A DNA stretch of 8,142 bases from Halomonas sp. (GTDB lineage: Bacteria; Pseudomonadota; Gammaproteobacteria; Pseudomonadales; Halomonadaceae): the NCBI GenBank assembly GCA_003560175.1, contig PWIZ01000058.1, positions 1 through 8,142 of the forward strand. Reading direction: 5' to 3'. The notes beneath the pieces were generated by a model. It was not told where the DNA came from, ran no database searches, and was given only the letters and a program-made list of their open reading frames with translations. The translations under genes were made by a program, and so were the position numbers. Positions 1-8,142 of this stretch are shown here, in pieces. Numbering within the stretch: position 1 is the first letter of the stretch; every line of letters starts with the position of its first letter.

Positions 1-32
1 GACGCATATGTGGCCGACAGATTACTGATATT

Positions 33-37
33 GAGGG
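33..37 (+). promoter_or_regulatory. Shine-Dalgarno sequence setting the ftsH start
   Basis: GAGGG at 33-37 lies 7 bases before the TTG at 45 and 16 bases before the ATG at 54. The spacing favours TTG as the main initiator. No other good Shine-Dalgarno sequence is visible before the ATG. Bases 1-32 hold nothing I can assign; they may be the tail of an upstream gene or a leader. Confidence 0.6.
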
Positions 38-44
38 TAGTCCC

Positions 45-2027
<1,983 letters not shown>

Positions 2028-2050
2028 GTCAGCGCCGTCCCGTCAGGCAG

Positions 2051-2073
2051 GCGCCCCCACCGGGGGCGCTTTT
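2051..2073 (+). terminator. Intrinsic terminator after ftsH
   Basis: A perfect 8-bp GC stem, GCGCCCCC (2051-2058) and GGGGGCGC (2062-2069), encloses a 3-base loop ACC and is followed directly by TTTT (2070-2073). It begins 23 bases after the ftsH stop codon, so it should end most ftsH transcripts. The T-run is short, so some read-through into folP is possible. No clear sigma70 promoter is visible between it and folP. Confidence 0.85.
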
Positions 2074-2113
2074 GCCATTCTGGCCACACCCTTTTCGACA
2101 AGCTAACCGAGCG

Positions 2114-2968
2114 ATGATGAACCCGACTCCTGCCCCCCTGATCTGCGGACGCCACCGGCTCGACCTCTCCTATCCCCGTGTTATGGGGATCCTTAACGTT
2201 ACCCCCGACTCCTTCTCCGACGGCGGCCGTCATGTGGCTCTGGAGGATGCGCTGCGCCATGCCGAGCGCATGCTGGCCGAGGGGGCGGCGATCATCGACG
2301 TGGGCGGTGAGTCGACCCGGCCGGGCGCCGATGAGGTTTCCCCTCAGCAGGAGCTCGATCGGGTGGCGCCGGTAGTGGAGGCGCTGGTGCGCGAGCTGGA
2401 TGCCCTGGTCTCGGTGGACACCAGCTGCCCCCAGGTAATGCGCGAGAGCGCGGCCCTGGGCGCCGGCATGATCAATGACGTGCGCTCACTGGAGCGGGAG
2501 GGGGCCCTGGCCGCGGCCATCGGCACCGGACTGCCGATGTGCCTGATGCACCGCCAGGGGGAGCCCCGCGACATGCAGCAGGCGCCCCGCTATGATGTGC
2601 CCATCGAGGAGGCGGTGGCCGACTACCTCGCTGAACGAGTCGCCGCCTGCGAGGCCGGCGGCCTGCGCCGCGAGCGGTTGCTGGTCGACCCCGGCTTCGG
2701 CTTCGGCAAGACCGTAGAGCACAATCTGCGCTTGCTCAATCGGCTGGAGCGGCTGGCGGCACTCGAGCTGCCCCTGCTGGTGGGCATGTCGCGCAAGAGC
2801 ATGATCGGCAAAGTGCTGGAGCGTCCGGTGGAGGAGCGCCTGCCCGGCGGGCTGGCGCTGGCGGCCCTGGCAGTCGAGCGCGGCGCTCGTATCCTGCGCG
2901 TCCACGATGTGGCCCCCAACGTGGATGCGGTGAACATGACCTGGGCAGTACTCAAGGAAGGATGCTGA
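2114..2968 (+). CDS. folP: Dihydropteroate synthase
   Basis: FolP condenses p-aminobenzoate with 6-hydroxymethyl-7,8-dihydropterin pyrophosphate to give dihydropteroate in folate synthesis, and is the sulfonamide target (family knowledge). The 284-residue product is of normal length and shows the pterin-binding TIM-barrel signatures in order: [15 protein letters not shown] (24-38), [11 protein letters not shown] (62-72), VDT (101-103), ND (121-122), [11 protein letters not shown] (145-155), DPGFGFGKT (192-200), GMSRKS (224-229) and RVHDV (262-266). The start is ATG 2114 or the adjacent ATG 2117, which match the usual start of the family; Shine-Dalgarno support is weak. An in-frame TTG at 2072 is rejected because it sits in the terminator. 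The stop overlaps the glmM start by one base, which suggests co-transcription and coupled translation. In many gammaproteobacteria folP lies between ftsH and glmM. Confidence 0.97.
   Translation: MMNPTPAPLICGRHRLDLSYPRVMGILNVTPDSFSDGGRHVALEDALRHAERMLAEGAAIIDVGGESTRPGADEVSPQQELDRVAPVVEALVRELDALVSVDTSCPQVMRESAALGAGMINDVRSLEREGALAAAIGTGLPMCLMHRQGEPRDMQQAPRYDVPIEEAVADYLAERVAACEAGGLRRERLLVDPGFGFGKTVEHNLRLLNRLERLAALELPLLVGMSRKSMIGKVLERPVEERLPGGLALAALAVERGARILRVHDVAPNVDAVNMTWAVLKEGC
2957..2961 (+). promoter_or_regulatory. Shine-Dalgarno sequence setting the glmM start
   Basis: GAAGG at 2957-2961 lies 6 bases before ATG 2968. The alternative in-frame ATG at 2962 would touch this motif directly, so 2968 is preferred. 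The site sits inside the last codons of folP. Confidence 0.55.
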
Positions 2969-4323
2969 TGACACGACGCTATTTTGGCACCGACGGAATC
3001 CGCGGTACCGTCGGGGAGCCCCCCATCACGGCCGATTTCATGCTCAAGCTGGGCTGGGCCACCGGTCGCGTGCTGGCCGCGCGCAATGGTGCGCGTCGCC
3101 ACCTGGTGCTGATCGGCAAGGATACCCGGATCTCCGGCTACATGTTCGAGTCGGCCCTGGAGGCGGGGCTCTCCGCCGCCGGCGTGGACGTGGCCTTGCT
3201 GGGCCCCATGCCGACGCCCGGCATTGCCTACCTGACCCGCACCTTTCGTGCCGATGCCGGCATCGTCATCTCGGCGTCACACAACCCCTTCGCCGACAAC
3301 GGCATCAAGTTCTTCTCCACCGCAGGGGTCAAGCTGGACGACTGCCTCGAATCGGAGATCGAGGCGATGCTCGATGAGCCGCTGACCACGGTAGCGGCAG
3401 ACAAGCTGGGCAAGGTAGCGCGGATCGATGACGCCGCAGGCCGCTATATCGAGTTCTGCAAGTCCACGGTGCCGGACCGGATCAGCCTCACGGGCCTGAA
3501 GGTGGTGCTGGACTGTGCCCATGGCGCCACTTACCACATTGCGCCCAGCGTGTTCCGCGAGCTGGGCGCCGAGGTGAGCCTGATCGGGGCGAGCCCCGAC
3601 GGCCTCAATATCAACAAGGAGGTCGGTTCCACCCATCCGGCGGCGCTGCGTGCCGCGGTGATTCAGCAGGGCGCCGATCTCGGGGTGGCCTTCGACGGCG
3701 ACGGCGACCGGGTGCTGCTGGTGGATGCCGACGGCCGCGAGATCGATGGTGACGATATCCTCTATCTGATCGCCCGCGACCGCCACGCTCGCGGCGATCT
3801 GGGCGGCGGCGTGGTGGGCACTCTGATGTCCAACTTCGGCCTGGCCGCCGCCTTCGAAGAGATGGGGGTGCCCTTCGAGCGCGCCAAGGTGGGCGACCGC
3901 TACGTGATGGAGCGCCTGGCCAGCAAGGGCTGGCAGCTGGGTGGCGAATCCTCGGGGCATATCCTCTGTGGTCATGTGCAGACCACCGGTGACGGTATCG
4001 TCTCGGCGCTGCAGGTGCTGGCGATCATGGTGCGCGACGGGAAGCCGCTGCAGCGCCTGCTGGCCGGCCTGGAGAAGGCGCCCCAGGCACTGGTCAATGT
4101 CCGGCTCACTCCGGGTAGCGACGCCAGGGCGCTCATGGAGCGGCCGGAACTCCAGGCGTCGGTGGCCGAGGTAGAGGCCGAGCTGGGTGACGAGGGCCGC
4201 GTGCTGCTACGCCCTTCCGGCACCGAGCCGTTGATCCGAGTGATGGTCGAGGGCCGTCCCCATCTGGATGTGGACGGTCTGGCGCGGCGTATCGCCGCTG
4301 AGGTCGAGGCGCTGCTGGCCTGA
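2968..4323 (+). CDS. glmM: Phosphoglucosamine mutase
   Basis: GlmM interconverts glucosamine-6-phosphate and glucosamine-1-phosphate, the step that leads to UDP-GlcNAc for peptidoglycan and LPS (family knowledge). The 451-residue protein is close to the 445 of E. coli and belongs to the alpha-D-phosphohexomutase superfamily. It starts with the family's [11 protein letters not shown]. The phosphoserine loop ISASHNP (101-107) carries the catalytic S104. The Mg-binding loop DGDGDR spans 243-248, the sugar-binding loop GESSGH spans 326-331 and the phosphate-binding loop RPSGTEP spans 415-421. All key residues are intact. The start at 2968 shares one base with the folP stop and has a well-placed Shine-Dalgarno sequence; the in-frame ATG at 2962 would add only two residues. 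A 66-base gap with a possible promoter separates it from tpiA. Confidence 0.98.
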   Translation: MTRRYFGTDGIRGTVGEPPITADFMLKLGWATGRVLAARNGARRHLVLIGKDTRISGYMFESALEAGLSAAGVDVALLGPMPTPGIAYLTRTFRADAGIVISASHNPFADNGIKFFSTAGVKLDDCLESEIEAMLDEPLTTVAADKLGKVARIDDAAGRYIEFCKSTVPDRISLTGLKVVLDCAHGATYHIAPSVFRELGAEVSLIGASPDGLNINKEVGSTHPAALRAAVIQQGADLGVAFDGDGDRVLLVDADGREIDGDDILYLIARDRHARGDLGGGVVGTLMSNFGLAAAFEEMGVPFERAKVGDRYVMERLASKGWQLGGESSGHILCGHVQTTGDGIVSALQVLAIMVRDGKPLQRLLAGLEKAPQALVNVRLTPGSDARALMERPELQASVAEVEAELGDEGRVLLRPSGTEPLIRVMVEGRPHLDVDGLARRIAAEVEALLA

Positions 4324-4332
4324 GCGGGCCGG

Positions 4333-4359
4333 TTGTCTTGACAGGGCCTCTCCTATACC
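4333..4359 (+). promoter_or_regulatory. Possible promoter for tpiA-secG
   Basis: The glmM-tpiA gap contains a perfect -35 hexamer TTGACA (4338-4343) and a -10-like TATACC (4354-4359). They are only 10 bases apart, too close to work as a pair. A poorer -35, TTGTCT at 4333-4338, would give a 15-base spacer to the same -10. The composition looks promoter-like but the geometry is not canonical, so this is tentative. Confidence 0.3.
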
Positions 4360-4389
4360 ATTTCGCACCACCTTGAAAGAGGACAGACG

Positions 4390-5139
4390 ATGCGTACCCC
4401 GCTGCTTGCCGGCAACTGGAAGATGAATGGCTCGGCCGATCTGGTCGAGGCGTTCGGTCGTGCCTTTGCCGAGGCCGAGCTGCCGGAGGGGGGCGAGGTC
4501 GTGATCTTTCCTCCGTTTCCCTACCTGGATGCGGCGCGGCGTGCCTTCGCCGACACCCCGCTGCGGCTTGGCGCTCAGTCGCTGAACCCGCTGCACTCCG
4601 GGGCCCATACCGGCGAGGTCAGCGGCGGTATGCTGTGCGAATTCGGTGTGCGCTATGCCCTGGTGGGTCACTCCGAGCGTCGCCAGCTCTATCGTGAGGG
4701 CGACGAGGAGGTTTTCGATCGCCTGCTTGCCGCCCTCAGCGTCGGCCTGACGCCGGTACTCTGCGTGGGCGAGAGCCTCGAGGAGCGCGACGCTGGCCGG
4801 ACCATGGAGGTGGTGCTGCGTCAGGTGGGGTTCGCCATGTCGCGCCTGGAGCCTGCACAGCGCTCGCGCGTTGTCATTGCCTATGAGCCGGTGTGGGCCA
4901 TCGGCACCGGTCGCACCGCCACGCCGGAGCAGGCCCAGGAGGTGATGGCCGGCATTCGCCACTACCAGGCCAGTTACAACCGGGAACTGGCCGAAGAGCT
5001 GCGACTTCTCTACGGGGGGAGCATGAACGCCGGCAATGCCGCCGAACTGCTCGCCCAGCCCGATATCGACGGCGGCCTGGTGGGCGGTGCCTCACTCAAG
5101 GTCGACGACTTCCTAGCCATCTGTCAGTCAGCAGGTTGA
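4390..5139 (+). CDS. tpiA: Triosephosphate isomerase
   Basis: TpiA interconverts dihydroxyacetone phosphate and glyceraldehyde-3-phosphate in cytosolic glycolysis and gluconeogenesis, as a homodimer. The 249-residue length is typical. Catalytic and binding residues are visible: N9 and K11 in GNWKMNG, H94 in VGHSERR, and E166 in AYEPVWAIGTG (164-174), the family signature with the mobile loop 6. Phosphate-binding segments YGGS (208-211) and LVGGASLK (230-237) are present. ATG 4390 has a good Shine-Dalgarno sequence, GAGGA at 4379-4383, six bases upstream. A small oddity is AQS (62-64) where E. coli has AQN, with GAHTGE instead of GAFTGE. secG follows after 4 bases, so the two are probably one transcript. 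The position between glmM and secG matches Pseudomonas/Halomonas-type genomes. Confidence 0.98.
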   Translation: MRTPLLAGNWKMNGSADLVEAFGRAFAEAELPEGGEVVIFPPFPYLDAARRAFADTPLRLGAQSLNPLHSGAHTGEVSGGMLCEFGVRYALVGHSERRQLYREGDEEVFDRLLAALSVGLTPVLCVGESLEERDAGRTMEVVLRQVGFAMSRLEPAQRSRVVIAYEPVWAIGTGRTATPEQAQEVMAGIRHYQASYNRELAEELRLLYGGSMNAGNAAELLAQPDIDGGLVGGASLKVDDFLAICQSAG

Positions 5140-5143
5140 ATTC

Positions 5144-5503
5144 ATGCAAGTTCCCATTCTTTTGATCCATGTGACGCTCGCCATCGCTCTGGTTGTCCTC
5201 GTCCTGCTGCAGCAGGGCAAGGGTGCCGAGGCCGGTGCCGCCTTCGGTGGCGGTGCCTCTCAGACCGTATTCGGTGCCCGCGGTAGCGGGGGCTTTCTTG
5301 CCAAGCTGACCGCGGTACTGGCGGCCGCCTTCTTCGCGACTTCCCTGACCCTGGCCTACTTCGCCAGTCAGGCGGGACAAGGGCCGGAAGCCGGGGTTCC
5401 CGATTCGCGGCTTATCGAGCAGCAGCGCAGTGTTCCAACCCTTGACGACAGTGCTCGAGGTGTGGATAATGCAGCGCCAGTGCTGGAGGGAAGCGACGAC
5501 TAG
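5144..5503 (+). CDS. secG: Protein translocase subunit SecG
   Basis: SecG is the small accessory subunit of the SecYEG channel in the inner membrane and stimulates SecA-driven protein export (family knowledge). The 119-residue protein has the SecG layout: a first membrane helix at about residues 4-22, the conserved cytoplasmic stretch LLQQGKGAEAGAAFGGG (21-37) followed by SQTVFGARGS, a second helix at about 53-74, and a variable hydrophilic tail rich in Asp, Glu and Ser. ATG 5144 is 4 bases after the tpiA stop; a modest AGG (5133-5135) inside the tpiA end lies 8 bases upstream, so translation may be coupled. The codons for residues 100-109 also form a sigma70-like promoter for the downstream tRNA-Leu. 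No terminator lies between secG and that tRNA, which starts 30 bases later. Confidence 0.96.
   Translation: MQVPILLIHVTLAIALVVLVLLQQGKGAEAGAAFGGGASQTVFGARGSGGFLAKLTAVLAAAFFATSLTLAYFASQAGQGPEAGVPDSRLIEQQRSVPTLDDSARGVDNAAPVLEGSDD
5442..5470 (+). promoter_or_regulatory. Sigma70-like promoter for tRNA-Leu, inside secG
   Basis: TTGACG (5442-5447) and GATAAT (5465-5470) each match the sigma70 consensus at 5 of 6 bases and are separated by exactly 17 bases. Transcription would start near 5477, about 57 bases before the tRNA. The sequence after the -10, GCAGCGCC, is GC-rich, as in discriminators of stable-RNA promoters under stringent control. The whole promoter lies in codons 100-109 of secG. Confidence 0.65.
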
Positions 5504-5533
5504 TCGGCTTGGTAGTTTCCAGCATCCCCTGAT

Positions 5534-5620
5534 GCCGAAGTGGTGGAATTGGTAGACACGCTATCTTGAGGGGGTAGTGGCCTTATGGCCGTGCGGGTTC
5601 AAGTCCCGCCTTCGGCACCA
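5534..5620 (+). tRNA. tRNA-Leu (anticodon GAG)
   Basis: This is an 87-base class II tRNA that reads CUC and CUU codons. Acceptor strands GCCGAAG (5534-5540) and CTTCGGC (5610-5616) pair fully, followed by A73 (5617) and an encoded CCA (5618-5620). The anticodon stem is CTATC (5561-5565) and GGTAG (5573-5577), with GAG at 5568-5570. The long variable arm pairs GGCC (5579-5582) with GGCC (5587-5590) around TTAT, as expected for tRNA-Leu. The T stem GCGGG/CCCGC encloses TTCAAGT. tRNA-Leu(GAG) directly after secG is also the E. coli arrangement (leuU). Confidence 0.98.
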
Positions 5621-5628
5621 TCTGATTT

Positions 5629-5656
5629 ACCGCAGCGCCTTTGGTGCGCAGGCGGT
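5629..5656 (+). other. Hairpin downstream of tRNA-Leu
   Basis: ACCGC (5629-5633) pairs with GCGGT (5652-5656), and inside it GCGC (5635-5638) pairs with GCGC (5646-5649). No T-run follows, so this does not look like an intrinsic terminator. It may be a 3' processing structure, and transcripts may continue from tRNA-Leu into tRNA-Met. This is inferred from base pairing only. Confidence 0.35.
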
Positions 5657-5694
5657 CCCTCAGAAAGCAGGATTGGCATTAACGATGATATGCC

Positions 5695-5723
5695 TTGACG
5701 AAAGTCCTGGCGAAGTGTAAGAT
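5695..5723 (+). promoter_or_regulatory. Sigma70-like promoter for the initiator tRNA
   Basis: TTGACG (5695-5700, 5 of 6 consensus) and TAAGAT (5718-5723, 4 of 6) are spaced by exactly 17 bases. Transcription would start around 5730, about 10 bases before the tRNA. The -35 box and spacer length are the same as in the promoter before tRNA-Leu. A 5-bp inverted repeat, GGCAT (5675-5679) and ATGCC (5690-5694), ends just before the -35 box; its significance is unknown. Confidence 0.65.
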
Positions 5724-5739
5724 CATCGACCTAGATTGA

Positions 5740-5816
<77 letters not shown>

Positions 5817-5882
5817 TCTTCCGGGCAGGCGCCTTTCGAATTGCAGCCGTTGCGCTAGGGTTCGAAGAGAAGGGGCAGCCAA

Positions 5883-5903
5883 ATTGCCGGAGTGGTCTAA
5901 AGG
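5883..5903 (+). other. tRNA-like fragment (class II D-arm resemblance)
   Basis: The 21 bases at 5883-5903, containing GCCGGAGTGGTCTAAAGG, resemble the D-arm region of class II tRNAs (Ser or Tyr type). No matching anticodon stem, variable arm, T arm or CCA follows; the sequence runs straight into the terminator at 5912. It could be a tRNA relic or chance similarity. The surrounding stretch 5817-6062 holds this fragment, two hairpins and the rimP ribosome-binding site, but no gene I can support. Confidence 0.3.
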
Positions 5904-5911
5904 TTTCATGT

Positions 5912-5940
5912 AAAAGCCCCTTCCTGTGAAGGGGCTTTTT
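5912..5940 (+). terminator. Intrinsic terminator between tRNA-fMet and rimP
   Basis: AAAAGCCCCTTC (5912-5923) and GAAGGGGCTTTT (5928-5939) form a 12-bp stem with loop CTGT, ending in TTTTT (5936-5940). The A-run on the left makes it symmetrical, so it could work in both directions. It should end the tRNA transcript 96 bases past the tRNA and act as a partial barrier before rimP-nusA. In E. coli a terminator also lies between metY and rimP with some read-through (family knowledge). Confidence 0.88.
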
Positions 5941-5954
5941 GTTAGCAGCATGCA

Positions 5955-5969
5955 GGGCGTCAAACGCCC
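5955..5969 (+). other. Small hairpin in the rimP leader
   Basis: GGGCGT (5955-5960) and ACGCCC (5964-5969) form a perfect 6-bp stem with a CAA loop, 15 bases after the terminator. No T-run follows, so termination is unlikely. It may be an RNA-stability or processing element in read-through transcripts. Confidence 0.3.
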
Positions 5970-6062
5970 GACGCTGTTTCAGGCAACGCCAATCAGCCAC
6001 CTGACTTCCCTGTTTACTCCCGGCCAGGTGCCTGATGCAACGGCTGTAGGAGCTATATCTTC

Positions 6063-6533
6063 GTGGCAATCAAGGATGCTGCACTGCACGCAATGATCGA
6101 ACCCGTGGTCACCGCCATGGGCTTCGAGCTGTGGGGCATCGACTTTCTATCCCACGGCAAGCACTCCCGTCTGGTGATCTATATCGATCACGAGAATGGC
6201 GTCAGCGTCGACGATTGTGCCGACATTAGCCGCCAGGTGAGTGCCATATTCGACGTCGAGGATCCGGTCCGCGGCGAGTATCGCCTCGAGGTCTCCTCTC
6301 CGGGGATGGATCGTCCGCTCTACACTCTCGATCAGTTTGACCGCTATCGCGGCCACGATGTGGCGTTGAAGTTGCGGGCGCCCTTCGACGGGCGCCGCAA
6401 GTTTCAGGGCCTGCTGGCCGGTGTCGAGGGTGATGAGGTGCTGCTCCAGGTCGAAGGTGAGGAGTACTGCTTTCCGATCGACAGCATCGACCAGGCACAG
6501 GTGGTGCCTCGGTTCGATGACCAGGTGCGATGA
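6063..6533 (+). CDS. rimP: Ribosome maturation factor RimP
   Basis: RimP binds the 30S subunit and helps assemble it, especially around S12 (family knowledge). The 156-residue protein has the family layout: an N-terminal alpha/beta domain with GFELWGIDF (20-28) and the signature YRLEVSSPGMDRPL (73-86), then a C-terminal Sm-like beta-barrel domain at about 90-150, with KFQGLLAGVEGDEVLLQV at 113-130. The start is GTG 6063, supported by TAGGAG (6047-6052) ten bases upstream, a slightly long spacing, and by the family start position. rimP directly upstream of nusA is the standard bacterial order and links ribosome maturation with transcription control. The stop lies in the first of the imperfect repeats that fill the spacer before nusA. 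Confidence 0.96.
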   Translation: MAIKDAALHAMIEPVVTAMGFELWGIDFLSHGKHSRLVIYIDHENGVSVDDCADISRQVSAIFDVEDPVRGEYRLEVSSPGMDRPLYTLDQFDRYRGHDVALKLRAPFDGRRKFQGLLAGVEGDEVLLQVEGEEYCFPIDSIDQAQVVPRFDDQVR

Positions 6534-6593
6534 CTGGGTTTGATAAACAACAGGTCTGATGGTCAGGTTTTGTGATCACGGTTGATGACCAGG
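6516..6593 (+). repeat. Imperfect short repeats at the rimP-nusA junction
   Basis: GATGACCAGG occurs exactly at 6516-6525 and 6584-6593. Related copies are GATGACTGGG (6529-6538) and GATGGTCAGG (6558-6567). CAGGTTTT also occurs at 6564-6571 and 6633-6640. The repeats begin in the last codons of rimP and extend into the 124-base spacer. They may be remnants of duplication or an RNA control site; function is unknown. Confidence 0.45.
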
Positions 6594-6657
6594 CCACCGG
6601 TCGGAACGGCTGGGTGAGCATGAGGCTCGAGGACAGGTTTTCTGGCGAGGCAATGGC

Positions 6658-8142
6658 ATGAGCAAAGAGATTCTGGCGGTCGTTGAAACGATCTCCAACG
6701 AAAAGGGAGTTCCCCGCGAGGTGATCTTCGAGGCCGTCGAGGCGGCCCTGGCCGGCGCGTCCCGCAAGCGTTTCGAGGACGAGGAAGCCAGCGTTCGGGT
6801 GCATATCGATCGTCGCACCGGTGATTACGAGACCTTCCGCCGCTGGACGGTGGTAGAAGACGACGACTTCGACGGCCCCGATCACGAGATCAAGCTCACC
6901 TACGCCGAGCGTCGCGACCCGCCTCTGGCGCTGGGTGACGTGGTCGAGGAGAAGATCGATAACGCCGACTTCGGCCGGATCGCCGCCCAGACCGCCAAGC
7001 AGGTCATCGTGCAGAAGGTGCGCGAGGCCGAGCGTGCCGAAGTGGTGCGCCTCTACGCCGATCGCGAGGGCGAGCTGGTTGCCGGCATCGTCAAGAAGAC
7101 CACCCGCGACGGGTTGATCATCGACCTGGGCGAAAATGCCGAGGCCTTTCTACCCCGCGGCGAGATGATTCCCGGCGAGCGCTACCGCATGAACGAGCGG
7201 GTCCGCGCACTGCTGGTCAAGGTGGATCCCGAGGCGCGTGGCGCCCAGCTGATTCTCTCGCGTACCTGTCCGGAGCTGATCATCGAGCTGTTCAGTATCG
7301 AGGTCCCGGAGATCGCCGAGCAGCTTATCGAGATCAAGGGCGCCGCCCGTGATCCCGGTTCGCGAGCTAAGATCGCGGTCAAGACCAACGATCGGCGCAT
7401 CGATCCGGTGGGCGCCTGCGTGGGCATGCGTGGTTCGCGTGTGCAGGCGGTCTCTTCCGAGCTGCAGAACGAGCGCGTTGACATCGTGCTCTGGGACGAC
7501 AACCCCGCCCAGCTGGTGATCAACGCCATGGCGCCGGCGGATGTCGCTTCTATTCTCGTCGACGAGGACGCCCACGCCATGGATGTGGCGGTCGCCGAGG
7601 ACAATCTGGCCCAGGCCATCGGTCGCAGCGGTCAGAACGTGCGCTTGGCCTCCGAGCTCACCGGGTGGCGGATCAACGTCATGACCGAGGGCGATGCCGA
7701 GGCCAAGCGCGACCAGGAGGTCGACAGCCTGGTCGAGCACTTCATCCAGCACCTGGATATCGATGACGATGTCGCGCGCCTGCTGGTGGAAGAGGGCTTC
7801 ACCTCTCTGGAAGAGATCGCCTACGTGCCGGTGGAGGAGATGCTCGAGATCGAGGAGTTCGACGAGGAAGCTATCGAAGAGCTGCGTGCCCGCGCCAAGG
7901 ACGAGCTGCTCAACCTGGCCATCGCCTCCGAGGAGGAGCTCGATGGGGTACAGCCGGCCGACGACCTGCTGGAAATGGACGGCATGGAGCGCCACCTGGC
8001 CTTCATCCTGGCCAGCCGGGAAATCGTCACCATGGAGGATCTTGCCGAGCAGTCCGTCGATGACCTGCTGGACATCGAAGGGATGGACGAGGAGCGCGCC
8101 GCGGCACTGATCATGACTGCCCGTGCGCCCTGGTTCGAAGGA
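6658..8142 (+). CDS. nusA: Transcription termination/antitermination factor NusA (3' end cut by window)
   Basis: NusA binds RNA polymerase and nascent RNA and modulates pausing, intrinsic termination and N- or rRNA-type antitermination (family knowledge). The frame stays open for 495 codons to the last base, with no stop. E. coli NusA is 495 aa and ends WFGDEA; here the window ends WFEG, so probably only a few residues are missing. In order: polymerase-binding N-terminal domain (about 1-125, with KEILAVVE and [16 protein letters not shown]), S1 domain (about 135-200), KH1 with GMRG (256-259), KH2 with GRSG (322-325), and two acidic repeats (about 365-425 and 435-490) containing LVEEGF (376-381) and [19 protein letters not shown] 6658 has GAGG (6647-6650) seven bases upstream and matches the family start. 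The downstream partner is expected to be infB, outside the window. Confidence 0.98.
   Translation, partial: MSKEILAVVETISNEKGVPREVIFEAVEAALAGASRKRFEDEEASVRVHIDRRTGDYETFRRWTVVEDDDFDGPDHEIKLTYAERRDPPLALGDVVEEKIDNADFGRIAAQTAKQVIVQKVREAERAEVVRLYADREGELVAGIVKKTTRDGLIIDLGENAEAFLPRGEMIPGERYRMNERVRALLVKVDPEARGAQLILSRTCPELIIELFSIEVPEIAEQLIEIKGAARDPGSRAKIAVKTNDRRIDPVGACVGMRGSRVQAVSSELQNERVDIVLWDDNPAQLVINAMAPADVASILVDEDAHAMDVAVAEDNLAQAIGRSGQNVRLASELTGWRINVMTEGDAEAKRDQEVDSLVEHFIQHLDIDDDVARLLVEEGFTSLEEIAYVPVEEMLEIEEFDEEAIEELRARAKDELLNLAIASEEELDGVQPADDLLEMDGMERHLAFILASREIVTMEDLAEQSVDDLLDIEGMDEERAAALIMTARAPWFEG

Noticed and set aside
1..44. 3' end of an upstream rlmE-type gene
   Set aside because: rlmE often precedes ftsH, but the short reading frames that end here do not resemble the RlmE C-terminus well enough to call.
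2072..2113. Longer folP start at TTG 2072
   Set aside because: The start lies within the terminator tail, lacks a Shine-Dalgarno sequence, and adds 14 residues outside the family's usual N-terminus.
2962..2967. glmM start at ATG 2962
   Set aside because: It adds only Met-Leu and sits against the Shine-Dalgarno motif; ATG 2968 has proper spacing and fits the family N-terminus.
4338..4359. TTGACA plus TATACC as a canonical promoter pair
   Set aside because: The spacer is only 10 bases, far short of the usual 16-18. It is kept only as part of a tentative promoter region.
6572..6579. GTGATCAC palindrome as a CRP-like operator
   Set aside because: It lacks the 6-base spacer between TGTGA and TCACA half-sites and is not near a promoter. 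An 8-bp palindrome is expected by chance at this scale.
7150..7995. 281-codon minus-strand ORF opposite nusA
   Set aside because: It is a shadow of the nusA frame with biased composition and no family resemblance. The + strand is clearly NusA.

Overview
This is an 8.1 kb stretch of core bacterial chromosome. All genes lie on the + strand, in the order ftsH - folP - glmM - tpiA - secG - tRNA-Leu(GAG) - initiator tRNA-Met(CAT) - rimP - nusA, with nusA cut by the window end. The DNA is GC-rich with strong third-position G/C preference. The proteins read as clear gammaproteobacterial orthologues. tpiA between glmM and secG is the Pseudomonas/Halomonas-type order; in E. coli tpiA lies elsewhere. 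The acidic FtsH tail and the overall composition suggest Halomonas or a close relative, but that genus call is an inference. I see no mobile element, CRISPR array, phage gene or sign of recent gene transfer.

Region by region. (1) 45-2073: ftsH, the membrane ATP-dependent protease, with an upstream TTG start favoured by its Shine-Dalgarno sequence, closed by a strong intrinsic terminator. (2) 2114-4323: folP (folate synthesis) and glmM (amino-sugar precursor for peptidoglycan and LPS), joined by a one-base stop/start overlap. (3) 4390-5503: tpiA (glycolysis) and secG (Sec translocon), 4 bases apart. (4) 5442-5940: two tRNA genes, each with a sigma70-like promoter with a TTGACG -35 box and a 17-base spacer. 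The first promoter lies inside the secG coding sequence. The block closes with a symmetrical intrinsic terminator. (5) 6063-8142: rimP (30S maturation) and nusA (transcription elongation, termination and antitermination), separated by an unusual 124-base spacer with imperfect repeats.

How they fit together: the window is a housekeeping neighbourhood for protein quality control, envelope precursors, secretion, initiator tRNA supply, ribosome maturation and transcription control. The terminator between the initiator tRNA and rimP is a plausible control point, because I find no convincing promoter after it and rimP-nusA may depend on read-through.

I did not find an undescribed system. The points worth a second look are small: the promoter inside secG, the U1.U72 mismatch in the initiator tRNA, a tRNA-like fragment before the terminator, and the repeats plus a possible 29-codon leader ORF before nusA.
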